In this document: piece after piece, positions 44,274-55,937 of the stretch
How the letters are laid out: every line of letters starts with the position of its first letter
Position numbering within the stretch: the stretch's first letter is position 1
From: Narthecium ossifragum
Lineage: Eukaryota > Streptophyta > Magnoliopsida > Dioscoreales > Nartheciaceae
Length of the DNA stretch: 64,000 nt
Assembly (NCBI GenBank): GCA_963920575.1
Contig: OY986967.1
Span: 1,255,001 to 1,319,000 of the forward strand
Reading direction: 5' to 3'
The notes under the pieces: model-generated
Seen by the model: the letters and a program-made list of their open reading frames with translations, nothing else
Databases searched by the model: none
Told to the model about the DNA's origin: nothing
Program-made: the position numbers and the translations under genes

Positions 44274-44582
44274 ATAATTCTAATATGAGTAGTGCCTATA
44301 AAAAGTTAATAAATAGCAGTTGTCGGTTTGTCTAAACTTTCAATTAGAAAAAACTACGGATTTATTTTTGTTGGGACTAAAAAATATGATTAGGAAGACC
44401 CAGTCAAACGTTATGCTCAGGAAATGCTGAGGTGGTTAGCGCCTCAAAGGTTATTGGTTGCAAGAGAAGGGGTCACGAGATGGGTTATAAATTAAGTATA
44501 TATCTGGATTCTTGTCATCAAGAATTGATCATGGGTTAATGTCTACCCAGAGAAAAACCTCGAAGACTTCGACTCCTTCAAA

Positions 44583-45130
44583 CAAAGATGATCGAGGATA
44601 AGTACGAGAATAAATGAGTTATTTCCACCCTTATTTCCCCACCGAACAGACCCTAAGAGCAACAGTCATATGTTTTTTTTATGATATGTTTGGGATGGTT
44701 ACATCTATATTTGACTTTACTGGCCTGTGTCATAATCATCTGCATCAATAATAATATTATCAGTCACGTTCGAGTGACGATGACGATGATCATCAATATT
44801 TGTGATATCATGTAATAAATTCTGTGATTTTGAAGCTTTATCCCCTCTATTATTTAAGTAATTTATTATTTTAGTTTTCTTATGACTTATTTGATACGTT
44901 GAGTTTTTTCATTCTTTTTAAATTATACATATGTTTTAAAAGTAAAATTTATATTAATAAAACAACAGTGACTATGAGTGGACAGACAAAACAGAGGCCG
45001 CTCTGTTACTATGCTCAAACCTGCGCAAAAAAGGCAGAAATATAACTTGCAAAAAACACAACTGTTAGTCTCAAAAAAGACAGATCACTGCTTCTCAAAT
45101 AGAGTTCATGACACCAATCATCATACATAA
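44583..45130. other. Spacer with a third fragment of the kinase 3' flank
   Basis: 44990-45060 resembles 20800-20880 and 26620-26700 (TATGCTCAAACCTRCRC, GAAATATAACTTGCAA), sequence that lies downstream of RLK-B and RLK-C. No kinase coding adjoins it. Confidence 0.45.
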
Positions 45131-45837
45131 CCGTTAGAACATAAATTTTGACCGTTGACCGCGACTGTAACCAATGTCAAAATCTATTTTCACATTCGAA
45201 GAATCAAGAGATTGTGATTTTTAATTGGTGTTTAGGTCCATAGTAAAGAAATATTTATCCAAAACTCCATATACATTTTCCTTAAGGTGTTTAGGACTTT
45301 ATTGCTTAGCTGTATTTTTTTAATGTCCAAAATACCCTCCCATGACTCTTGAGCTTCCTGTAAAGAGATTTGATCACATATGTGTGATGGCCCCACATGT
45401 GTACACAAAATTAATTAAATTTATGAACCCCTCCACTACTTCTCTCCTCTCCACTCCAATACCCGTACACATCTCTCTTTACACGATTTCCTATGTGCAC
45501 CATGCCAGGCAATTTGAAGCTGACAGTTTCAACATGGAGATATGAATTCATGTTCTTTTAGAAGATTACTGACTGGTTGGAGCCTCCAAAAATAGAACCG
45601 GCTCCTTATGACATGTAACAATCATGTGATGATGCACTATCATCGTCAAAGCAGGACTTCTCAAAAATGCTACACGATTTCCAAAGCCATGTCCCAAGAA
45701 TTAAAGCAAACCCAACAAATCCACATGAGATGATGCCTTTTGGCTTGATTCAGATCATGCAAATTAACCATAGAAGCTAATGTAACTTGTTTGATGAGAT
45801 GCAGGCTCCACCGTGACGTGCGTGGTCGGAAAGTAAA

Positions 45838-47165
45838 TAGTTACTTTCCACCACTTCGTTGGATTTTTATTCATCAGTTACTTTTCACATAATTATCACT
45901 AGTTACTTTCCACCTAATTATCACTAGTTACTTTCCACCACTTCTAGTTACTTTTCACCAAATTATCATTAGTTACTTTCCACCAAATTCATCAGTTACT
46001 TTCCACCACTTCTAGTTACTTTCCACCAAATGATCACTAGTTACTTTCCACCATTTCGTTGGAATTTTATTCATCAGTTACTTTCCAACAAATTATCACT
46101 AGTTACTTTCCACCAAATTCATCAGTTATTTTCCACCACTTCTAGTTACTTTCCACCAAATTATCACGAGTTACTTTCCACCAAATTCATCAGTTATTTT
46201 CCACCACTTCTAGTTACTTTCCACCAAATTATCACGAGTTACTTTCCACCAAATTCATCAGTTATTTTCCACAACTTCTACTTACTTTTCACCAGTTACT
46301 TTCCACTAAATTATCACTAGTTACTTCCCACCAATTCGTTGGATTTTTGTTATAAATGTACAAGTTACTTTCCATTTTGTTGTAAATATACAAGTTACTT
46401 TCCACTATTTTTACAATTATACATGTTACTTTCCATTATGTACAAGTAACTTTCCATTTTTTTTTCCAAATGTACATGTTTACTTTCCATATAATTCCAT
46501 GGAAAGTGGTTCATCAGTTACTTTCCACCAAATTATCACTAGTTACTTTCCACACTTCTACTTATTTTCCGTATTTTCAAATTAATTTTCATGAGTTATT
46601 TTCCATATAATTCATGGAATGTAACTCGTATATTTAATTCCATGAAAAGTGATTCATGGAATATAAGATCAACAATGATTTTTACAAAGAATCATGAGTT
46701 ACTTTCCAATACTTCTAGTTATTTTACGCATTTTCAAATTAATTTTCATAAGTTACTTTCCATTTCTTTGCAAATTTTCATAATGGAAAATTTTTCATCA
46801 GTTACTTTCCACAAAATTGTCTGTAATAGTTACTTTCCACCCAGCGGAAAGTAACTAGAGGGAAGGAACTAGTGTTTCCACCACTTCTAGTTACTTTTCA
46901 CCAAATTATCACTAGTTACTTTCCACCAAATTCATCAGTTACTTTCCACCACTTCTAGTTACTTTCCACCAAATGATCACTAGTTACTTTCCACCACTTC
47001 GTTGGAATTTTATTCATCAGTTACTTTCCAATAAATTATCACTAGTTACCTTCCACCACTTCTAGTTACTTTCCACCAAATTCATCAGTTATTTTCCACC
47101 AAATTCATCAGTTGCTTTCCACCACTTCTAGTTACTTTTCACCAGTTACTTTCCACTAAATTTCC
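45838..47165. repeat. Minisatellite, core AGTTACTTTCCACCA, about 25 bp unit
   Basis: Dozens of units AGTTACTTTCCACCAAATT or AGTTACTTTCCACCACTTCT, mostly head-to-tail, with short reversed units such as CGGAAAGTAACTAGAG near 46843-46860. Higher-order blocks of about 80-100 bp repeat as well. The core is close to that of the array at 9260-10160 (AGTTACTTCCCA). Confidence 0.9.
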
Positions 47166-49200
47166 ACCAAAAACTAGATCCATCCCAAATTTAAGATCTC
47201 ACCCAACCCAACGTGGAATTGAAATTGGCTTAAATCTAACTCGATCCAAACCAGGGTCTTCTTGACTCACTCGATCCAATTCCAATTCCAATTCGAGCCA
47301 GCATGATTTGAGGCTCAACCCAATTAAATTTTATTTCGCAAGGGCTATTTCCGTCACACCCCTGGCTGTCTAAAAATCATGTTTTTATCTCTCGGTTTTA
47401 GGGTTTGGGTCGCTGTTCCGGTTCCGCCGGCCTGGTTGCAATAGAATGAGGCCATTTGATCAACTAAATCTTGCTATAAGAAGTGCTGCTTTGCTTTGAT
47501 CCTTGTTTTTTCTTTGCGATTCTCTATGTTTCCGGGTGTGTAGCTGGGCTGTGATTAGAAAGAGAGAGGATTGAGTGGTGGTAGCATGGAAACCCCCATT
47601 TGGGTATACCCATCGTCCATGGTGGGATGAAGAAGGGGCGATGATGATGTGGAGGTGAGGTGCCGCCCCCCACCCTTTTGGGCTTTGGTTTCTTCTCCAT
47701 AATTGTCGCCTCTCTTTTACATCTCCTGTGGATGGGTGTTCCTGGTGGTTTCTCGTCCGCAATGACGCCTCCATTAAGATACACTTGATATTAAGATACA
47801 CTTGATACGGGGGTGGGGGGGGGTGGATTATTAGGAGGGGCTGGGGGTATTTTGGTCTCAGTGACTTTATTGGCAAATGGAAAACAAATGATGCCCTACT
47901 ACCGTATCCTATTTTTTTTTAGTCCCTATTGACCCTTGTCCCTTAATTCTACTCCTTCGAATGATTGAATAAGAGGTGTTGAAGTGTACAAAGAAGGTAT
48001 TTTGGTTGGTGATGGAGTTGATGGAAATGAAAAATGGAAAATGAGAATAATGGAAAATGAAAAATGGAGATGGAAAATGGAAAATGAGATTTCATGAATA
48101 ATGGAAAATGGGCAGCGGAAAATGTGATGGTTCTATGGTAAATCTACTCCTAGAAATAAAGAATTATGGTAGCACTACTCCTAGGAAAATATGATAATTC
48201 TACTCCTATGGAAGACATTAGTGTAGCACTACTCCTAAAAATGAAGGACGTTGCTGGAATTAAAAGGAAAGAAAATGCTTCATTATGCTAAATAAGGCTA
48301 CATTGATAATAAATAAAAGATTACATAAAAGATAAAAAGCTGATTTTGCTTTGATGGCCGGGGCCCTTTTATCTTCTTCCTCTTGGCTATTTATAGGGCT
48401 TCTGGTAACTGATTTGGAAACTGTCAAGAAACCACTCTGCAGTTGCTGCAACTGTTGCTTTGAAAGTGGAAACATCCAGAACTGCATAACTGGTCTAAAA
48501 CTGCTCTGGAACCGCCGCTAAACAACGCCTCCTGTCTTCCGCTGTATTTTTTCCGATGATAACCTTTGAATTTGGCAAAACTCTGAACATCAAAGTTGTA
48601 GATATTCAAATTATCTTTCCAATGGTACTAGAAACGTCCAATTTGGACATTGGATGAGTATGTTATGGCCAAAATACTTAGACTGCACTAATGGCCGATT
48701 AGTAAATATGGACGATAGAAATCTGGACGATTTGAGATTTGGACGACATCGTCCATTTTGGGCGATGACATCATCGTCCATTTTGAACGATAGGAAAGTT
48801 GGACGATGACATTAACAAATTCGTCCATTATTTACTATTTTGCCACTGGTCACTTAAACTTCCAGTTTGGCATACAGAACGATGTAATTTGAAGATCTCA
48901 TCAACATGAAAGTTGTAGATCTTCTCGTCCTCTTTTCAATGGTTTAGGAATCGGTCAGTTTGGACACTTGGTGTAAAAGTTATGGCCAAAATACTCTAAC
49001 TGTGGCAATGTTGAAGTATCTTTTGGTTGATTGACAATATTTACGAAATTGCCATTGATCTTATTAATCGCCCAGATGGCTATATTTATATCTAACATTT
49101 TGCCCCCCGGTCTTTATAAAAATATTCTTATTTTTGTAAAGACCTTATTCTGTTGACCAATTTGGGCGATTTTGTTGATCAATTTTGGACGATTTTGTCG
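47166..49200. other. Interior of the LTR element, no gene seen
   Basis: 47180-47340 has degenerate CCAATTCCAATTC/ACTCGATCCAA phrases. 47460-47880 has overlapping open frames with no family match. 47990-48110 is an AATGGAAAATG simple repeat. 48540-48990 resembles 13930-14250. None looks coding. Confidence 0.4.
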
Positions 49201-50100
49201 GCCTGTTGACATTTTATTAGCCATTCAATCAAAAAATCTTTGTCGACCATCTGCTATTATTGGTCGATCACTTTTATAAGTCCATGCCCGATCAACCTTT
49301 GGTCGATGACCAATTCTTTATCTCTCAGTTTTGGCTGATGAACAACTTTTAACGAGGTGAAGAATGGCCGATGCTTGGGCGATGGTCGTCGACGAGCGAT
49401 GTTTAAAGCTGGGCAATGGTCGTCGATGGTCGATAGAGAAAGGTGAGCGATGAGCTTTGACGTCGACCAATGGGCGATGAACAAAAACTGAGTGATGGCC
49501 ATCGTCGAGCGATGAGCAAAGCTGAGCGATGAGGAATCTGAGCGATAGCCATCGACGAGAGATGAGCAATGGACGACAGGCAAGAGTAGGTGATGCTCGT
49601 TTTTCCCGTCTTCCGCGATGGACTACGAGGCGTCGTCGTCAACTCATGGACGATGGGTGAAGCTTTGTTCTCTTCTTCCGCAATGAAGGATCAACGGACG
49701 ATGCTTATCGCTCTGTTTCCCTTCTCCCACAATGATCGATGAGCGATCGTTGTCTATCAATGGACGCTGATGGGCGATGAACAACCTGGGCGATGAGTAA
49801 CGCTGGTCGATGGACGACGAGCGACGATGGTTGTCGTCAACCCATGGACGATGAGCAACCTGGGCGATGAGTAACGCTGGTCGATGGACGACGAGCGACG
49901 ATGGTTGTCGTCAATGGACGATGGTTGCTGACGGTCGTCGAGCGATGGACAACGGTGATGGCTCTGTTTCTTGTTTCCGTGATGGACGATGGGTGATCGT
50001 CCAAGGATGATGAGCAAGGAAGGATCGTCGAGCAACGGACGATGGGTGGTAGCTCTGTTTCCTTTCTTCCGCAAAGGGTGTTGAGCAAGATCCATGTGTT
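49200..50100. repeat. GACGATGAGCGATGG-type imperfect repeats with a 75-bp duplication
   Basis: Many short phrases such as TGGACGATG, GAGCGATGG and GGTCGTCGA. One block (GGGCGATGAGTAACGCTGG ... GGTTGTCGTCAA) occurs twice in tandem at about 49777-49846 and 49862-49922. Open frames on the minus strand here are Ser/Arg/His-rich and follow from the repeat. Confidence 0.65.
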
Positions 50101-51439
50101 GTTGGTGATGACCGGATGCGAGCGATTACCTGTGCGGTAGTGGAAGAGCTGGGTGACGAGGATGGAGATGGAACCCAGGGGTGAGGGAGGTGGACACCGG
50201 CCTCGGATCCACCAGATCTCCGGTTATCCTATGGCCAGCCGAGTAAGCACCGCGTCGGAGACAGGGGTGATCCCGGCGTGGCTGATGTTGGTGGCAGTGA
50301 GGCCGAGGTTGTACCGGACGATGGGGAGTAAGGTCGGCACAGGGAAGGATGCTCTGTTTTCTCTCCACCGGCGACGCCGACGGTTTTCTAGTCTGTTGCT
50401 GCCTGTGGATCTAGGCTGGGGCGTCGAGGGGCGTTGGGAACGAGGAGGCTATACCAGCTTTGTCCATCATCCTTCCGATGGCTGCCGCTACCATCGTTGC
50501 CATCCGATATTCCGCCGCTGCCGTTGTTCCATACCGCGTCGGAGACGGAGGTGATGACTGGCGTTGCTCTGTTTTCCCCTCAACGGTCGTAGGTTGCCGT
50601 CATCCCATCCTTGAGGTCGAGGATGGCATTAATGATGAGGATCTGGGCTTGCTGCGTTGCTCTGTTTTCCTCCCAATGGTTACAAATAGCAACGACGATG
50701 CCCTGGGTTTGCTTGAAGGAAGCCGCGGTCTGAGGAGTTAGGCATGGTTTTCCCTTCCGCCGCTGCCGTCGTCCCATGGCCAGCCGAGTGAAGATCGCGC
50801 CGGAGACGGAGGAGATGACCTCGGCGTTGCTTCGAATCGATTGCTTCGCCGTCCATGTCTTGGATTTTGCCCTCTTCAGTTTCATGGTTCTGCCTGTGGC
50901 CATCATGTAGGAGAGAATGGGTTCGTCGTTGAAGGAGATCTCAATGCTGTCAGAGGATTCCTCCCACGCCGTGGAGGTAGAAGATGGTGTCGTTGTAGAT
51001 CTTTTTGCCGGAGGTGGTGATGATGAGGTAGAGGTTGCAGAGGGTGGGTTCTGAAAAGAGGTTGATGTAGAGACCGTCGAGGACTCCGGCGACGGCGTGA
51101 GTGTGGAGGATCTTTGTCGTGAACCGCTGGAACTGCTTGAACAGCTTTGAACTGTTGCGGTTTTCACGACGTGTGCACGATCTCCTCTTGACATTCCTGT
51201 TTTGAACCGCCCTAAACTGCTGCGCAGAGGCAGCGAATGGTGGGGTGTCCTCCCTGATGACGCCGCCGGCGGCAACAGATCTCCAAGAAGAAGATGGCTA
51301 GCCGTCTCCGGTGTGTAGACGCTGATCGGGAGGCCATTGTCGGAGCCGTAGGTGTTCTCCATGAATGCTCGGCGTGTAGATTTTGTCCCTTCTTCTTTGT
51401 ATAGCTTCAACATAGGGTTCCACTGGGCGTGCCAAAAAA
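50101..51439 (-). other. GC-rich internal leader of the LTR element, long open frame of doubtful meaning
   Basis: A minus-strand frame stays open from about 51488 to 50580 (about 300 codons), Ser-rich in the middle. It begins inside the LTR, which argues against a real start there. Blocks near 50225-50290 and 50770-50830 repeat the phrase TGGCCAGCCGAGT with GGAGACRGRG. It could be an eroded gag or captured host DNA; I recognise no domain. Confidence 0.25.
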
Positions 51440-52630
51440 TGTTAGAACAGAAATTATGACCGTTGACCGGGACTGTAATCAAGGTCAAAATTCTATTTCC
51501 ACATTCGAATATCAGATAATTGTAGTTGAGTTCTACTCTTTCGAATTAATGAACCAGAGATGTCAAGTAATATGGAAATCTAGATTAGACCTAATTAAAT
51601 AATCTAAATTAACCTAAGAAAAGCCTTAAATTATCTAAGATTACGGAATTAATTAAATAAAACATAAAGATCAACCTAACTTACTAAATCCAGAAAATAC
51701 ATTTAAATCTATTCGGTTAACTTAATTTAAGAAATGAAAACTCCTAATATTAACTTATTCTAATGGAAAGCAGTAAAAAAGCTTGAAGAACAGAAAGAGT
51801 AAAAGAGATTAATTAAACCTAAATTAATCCTAAAGTACTCCTATGATCAGGAAGAAAAGAAACAGTAATTAACAAACTAGTTTAATCTAATCTAGAACTA
51901 ATTTAACTTAATTAAATCTACATTAATCTTAGATTAAACTATGTTAAAAATGCAGAAACGGACAGAACCCATTAAACTAGAACTAAAAGAAAGAAATAAA
52001 AGGATAAAATGATTAAAACGACTACATTATCTAGATTATACTAAGAAAGCAGTAAAAGAAGCCATTAATCAAACTGAAAGCTTTAATTAATCAACTTACA
52101 GGTACAAAAGAAACGAAAGCCATGCTTAAGAGCAGGTTACAGAGTGTCGGGGGGGTTTACAGTGGAGAAGAGAAGCTATTTATTCTAAGGAACTAACTAA
52201 CTGCTCCCGCCTTGAGGGTTGATGGCGTAAATGGAGGAGATCGTGTGCGAACTGCTCCACAACAGCTTCTCCTACGTTCGTGTCTGGCTTGGAGAGTACA
52301 CGTGGTCGATGCTCTTTCGTTGCATACGTCACGATTACGCTAACTTACTTATCGTTTCTTGTCCACGTCATACCTACATGTGTTTTTTAACCATATTTGG
52401 CACACGTGTTAATTGCTTTTGGACGATGATATTAAGTAACATGTCCAATTGTGACTTTTGGGCGATTATCGTCCTTAGTCCCTTAAATGATGGTGCCATA
52501 TGGACGATATCGTCCATTTGATCGATAGGTTTCATCTGGTCGATAAGATTATATCGTTATCATCCATTTAGTCATTACTTTTTTGCTTACGTGTCCGTCA
52601 TTAATGATTTAGCCATTATTTTGATTAACA
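51440..52630 (-). repeat. LTR of the minus-strand element (5' LTR)
   Basis: In minus orientation it begins TGTTAATCAAAATAATGG and ends CTGTTCTAACA, next to the primer-binding-like site. It contains TGGACGATATCGTCCA (about 52501-52516), a perfect 16-bp palindrome, and is otherwise AT-rich. Confidence 0.65.
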
Positions 52631-52895
52631 TGTGGAGATCAGTACGACTTACTGTTAGTGATATGTTGGATGAATCAGAGAGTGCTTGCTTCTCCTCCTC
52701 AAATCTTGATCAATTAGTGCCTGCTCTGATGGCAAAAAAGCTCAACATAAGGTAGCTATCAACATCTTATGGAAGCTAAGATAACGAGGAGAAAAGGTTA
52801 AAGAATTACTAAATAGATTAGGAGAAAACTTGAAACTTTCTTTAAACGTTAATTAAGAAATACGAGTAGTACGCAAGCGCACAGGTCATCTAAAA
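52631..52895 (-). repeat. Kinase-less copy of the 25.6-25.9 kb flank
   Basis: Nearly identical to 25630-25905 (GGAGATCAGTACGACTTACTG, in part; GATGGCAAAAAAGCTCAACA). It is the other side of the paralogous spacer that the LTR element interrupts. Confidence 0.75.
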
Positions 52896-53640
52896 GTATA
52901 GGCATTTATATTAGGTGGATTTGGCCAGAGGCCCAAATGCTCGTCTTAATTTGTCAATAAGCCAAGGCAGTACTTTTTTCAGGCATTAAACCCAAATAGC
53001 ATGCAAAAAGACATCACCACCTTTTCTCCACCATCGCCTTTTCTTGTAAACAATGACAGTTGCCTAAAAGCAGATAGAACATTCCAAGGACTCATAATTG
53101 GCAAAACTAAATTATATACCAATGCATTGGCAAACAATGCGAGGCACTATAACAAAATTGTTGTTGCGAACGAAAGGAATCTTGTGACAAAAGCTAGATT
53201 CCAAATTAAAATCTCCACAATCTTTATTTATGTTTATGAAACCAGCCTCCATTCCCTGCAACGCATGCTGCAGGATTTTGTTCCTGATTTTCCAGGATTC
53301 TCTACTGTCGCATTGCATGACAAAAGCACCTTTAAATGGTATACATGGTACTCCAATTTTCCTTAACTGGAACAGCTCTAAAGCACCTCATCACCTATAT
53401 CAATCTAATCTACCTCTCCTAAAAGTCAAGCTAATACTTTCCTCCTTACTGTGTCATCTCTTGCAATTACTCTTTTTTGCTCCATTTTCTATGTGCAATT
53501 TGGACTGCACTTTTGAGTAAAAAGTATCATCAGATCTCTCAACATGATACGATGATAGAGATCCACTTTATTTCTTAGACTCTGCTGGAAATTTCATCTA
53601 GCAGTTTGTTATAATCTGAAATCTGGCATCATGGGATTCT
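52896..53640. other. Spacer, nothing firmly recognised
   Basis: Open frames at 53001-53520 on both strands have no clear family match. A CACTATAACAAAATT phrase at 53143 is CACTA-like but isolated. Confidence 0.3.
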
Positions 53641-54685
53641 CATTTTTATCAATGATTAAAATGGGATGCATGAGTGTTGTGATTCTCATTTTTATCAATG
53701 ATTAAAGTCATTTTTGTCAATGATAAAAATGGAATGCATGACTTTTTTGTTCTCATTTTCATCAATGATAAAAATGGGATGCATGAGTGCTGTAATTCCC
53801 ATTTTTATCAATGATAAAAATGAAACGCACGAACTTTTGGTTCCTATTTTTTTATTAATGATAAAAATGGGATGCATGAGTACTATGATTCCCATTTTTA
53901 TCAAAGATAAAAATGATAAAAATTTATTCTCGAAATGATAAAAATGCATTCTCAAAATGATAAAAATGAAATTCTTGGAATTTTTCTCATTCTCGGAATG
54001 ATAAAAATTCATTTTTATCATTCTCGGAATGATAAAAATAAAATTCCCGGAATGATAAAAATGAAATTCTCGGAATGTCTCGGAATGATAAAAATAAAAT
54101 TCTCGGAATGATAAAAATGATTTTTTATCATTCTCGGAATGATAAAAATCAAATTCTTGGAATGATAAAAATTATTTTTTATCATTCTCGGAATGATAAA
54201 AATGAAATTCTAGGAATGTCTCGGAATGATCAAAAATCATTTTTATTTTTATCATTCTCGGAATAATAAAAATGAAATGCTTGGAATGATAAAAATGAAT
54301 TTTTATCATCCTCGGAATGATAAAAATGAAATTCTCGGAATGATAAAAATCCATTTTCATCATTCTCGAAATGATAAAAATGGGATGAATGACTTTTATT
54401 CTCATTTTTATCAATGATGAAAATGGCATTCTCATTTTTATCAATGATAAAAATGGGATGCATGACTTTTTGATTCCCATTTTTATCATTGATAAAAATG
54501 AGAATCCCATTTTTATCATTTTTATCAATGATTAAAATGGGATGCATGAGTGTTGTGATTCCCATTTTTATCAATGATTAAAGTCATTTTTGTCAATGAT
54601 AAAAATGGAATGCATGACTTTTTTGTTCTCATTTTCATCAATGATAAAAATGGGATGCATGAGTGCTGTGATTCCCATTTTCATC
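53641..54685. repeat. Palindromic minisatellite of ATGATAAAAATGAAATTC-type units
   Basis: Two unit types alternate: CCCATTTTTATCAATGATAA with AATGGGATGCATGA (53640-53900 and 54390-54685), and ATTCTCGGAATGATAAAAAT (53930-54385). Both contain ATTTTTATCATT facing AATGATAAAAAT, so the array is able to fold into long hairpins. The two flanking blocks are near-copies of each other (TTTTGTCAATGATAAAAATGG shared in part), giving a symmetric A-B-A layout. Open frames on either strand follow from the repeat. Confidence 0.9.
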
Positions 54686-54689
54686 ACCC

Positions 54690-55264
54690 TCAGACAGTGT
54701 TTCCATGCATTTTAATTCTTCCAAAGTAGGCACTTCCTTCTCCAGGACTTCATGCATCCGAGAGACCAACTCCTCATGTTCTTCCTGCAGCTCAGCTTCC
54801 AATAGTTTGGTGTGAATTCCTGCTCTATTAGAGCCCGAGCTCTTACCATTTGAGTGGGGTGTTGGCTTTAGTGGGTTTGCTGGCATCCCATGAGGTGAGG
54901 GCCCAACAACCAGCCCACTCAAATGCAATTCCATAGGAACACCAGGGAGCCCATGTGCAAAAAATGGGCTACCACCAGCGGGCCCAACTTCTTCTACCAA
55001 GCCACGTGTGTGGTTAATAGCATCAGAGACAAACCCCTGTGAAGAAGCTTCCGGATGTCCAATGTCACCTTCAACATTTTTCCTCTGCCCACCAGCACCA
55101 AAGCTGGCCCCCATTTTCTTCTTCTCCTCTCCCTTCGCCTGCCACCGCCCCACCTTTTTTCTCTGTCGGCTTCTCCCTCTGTCAGGAGACCTCGCCTCTC
55201 CCTGACCCCGGGCACCACGCGGAGTGGAGGAAGGACGCCTCCTCCTGCCAGAAGGTGCACGCAA
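54690..55264 (-). CDS. Unidentified GC-rich open frame, possibly a captured or transposon-related fragment
   Basis: About 190 codons on the minus strand from 55264, running into the palindromic array at 54685. The N-terminus is Arg-rich (MRAPSGRRRRPSSTPRGARG), the middle Gly/Pro-rich, and the end acidic with heptad-like spacing (LEAELQEEHEELVSRMHEVL). I recognise no domain. Its composition is far from the surrounding AT-rich DNA. It may be the N-terminus of a LINE or gag-like protein or a captured exon; a chance frame in GC-rich DNA is also possible. Confidence 0.25.
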
Positions 55265-55562
55265 CCCCAGGTCGGATTGATGACCTCGGGATTCGCGCCT
55301 CCTTCCTCGTTTGATCTCGCCGTCGGCGTTGTCGGAGCTCTTCGCCGTCGGTGTTAGGGGCGAACGATTACCACTGTGAGGGAGGTGCCCTCGGTTCCCG
55401 TGCCGCCGCCCACGGACCTCTTGCCAACCGTCACCCTCCGCCGCCGATGAAGCTGATACGAGTTTGATTTAGAGAAACAAGTGCAACCGTGAAGTCCGAG
55501 TGTATTCAACAAGCTTTTGCTAATTAGATGGGTTTTTTTATCAAATAGATTTTTAATAGGGT

Positions 55563-55937
55563 TTTGGGATGAAAAAGATCACTAAGTTGGGTATATCACC
55601 AATTAACCCTTTATATTATCCATATTCTCTGTTGCTGGCTTCCCACTACATATTGAGTTTAATTGTTATATTATGGCCATTAGTAGAAGATTGTGTTCGA
55701 ATTATGAAAGATACATGGTGGGAGAGACGGGGTTTTATAGATTTTATAGTCCGATATGTTCTTAGAGAGGAGAATAGTCACGCAGACTAGAAGGTCAAAA
55801 TGACACTAGAGTTGTCAACTGTGTTTGACGAAGTAGGGGTTACTAGAGGGTCTGTCCCTAATAGCTCTCATATTTAGCCTGTGATCATCCCTACGGGGAT
55901 CTCAACCTTACTGCTCAACTGTTCAAAAAAAAAAAGA
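55563..55937 (+). mobile_element. LINE (non-LTR retrotransposon) 3' end with RNase H remnant and poly(A)
   Basis: The frame to 55790 ends VEDCVRIMKDTWW...FIVRYVLREENSHAD, matching the last part of the RNase H domain of plant L1 elements (VREGNSxAD-type motif before ADxLA). Sequence continues about 130 bp and ends in an A-run at 55926-55935. This is the classic 5'-truncated LINE layout; a stop directly after HAD adds to the decay. Confidence 0.65.

Larger units (their letters stand above)
42733..44582 (-). repeat. Duplicated spacer with a kinase 5'-flank ghost (copy 2)
   Basis: Continues the copy of 23290-24668 interrupted by the gypsy element. Contains two MITE-like insertions that the first copy lacks. 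No coding content. Confidence 0.65.
45131..52630 (-). mobile_element. LTR retrotransposon without recognisable pol, minus strand
   Basis: The right LTR is 51440-52630 (TGTTAGAACAG ... TTGATTAACA). Next to it on the minus strand lies TGGCACGCCCAGTGGAACC (51434-51416), the usual start of the internal region in several plant gypsy elements. About 100 bp of the left LTR survives at 45131-45230 (GTTAGAACATAAATTTTGAC, TTCACATTCGAA). Between them are a minisatellite, GGACGAT-rich repeats and GC-rich noncoding DNA, with no protease, RT or integrase. It resembles a large non-autonomous (LARD-like) element. Flanking pentamers do not match, so the left end is uncertain. Confidence 0.55.

Noticed and set aside
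50580..51488. 302-codon minus-strand frame as a Gag protein
   Set aside because: It starts inside the LTR, is Ser-rich and shows no capsid or zinc-knuckle motif.
53143..53160. CACTA 5' terminus (CACTATAACAAAATT)
   Set aside because: Isolated, with no subterminal repeats, matching 3' end or target duplication nearby.
53001..53520. Possible LINE or gene fragment on either strand
   Set aside because: Short frames have no motif I can tie to RT, RNase H or a host protein family.
53695..54574. Several 60-118 codon frames in the palindromic array
   Set aside because: Repetitive Lys/Asn/Ile/Met peptides dictated by the ATGATAAAAATG unit.
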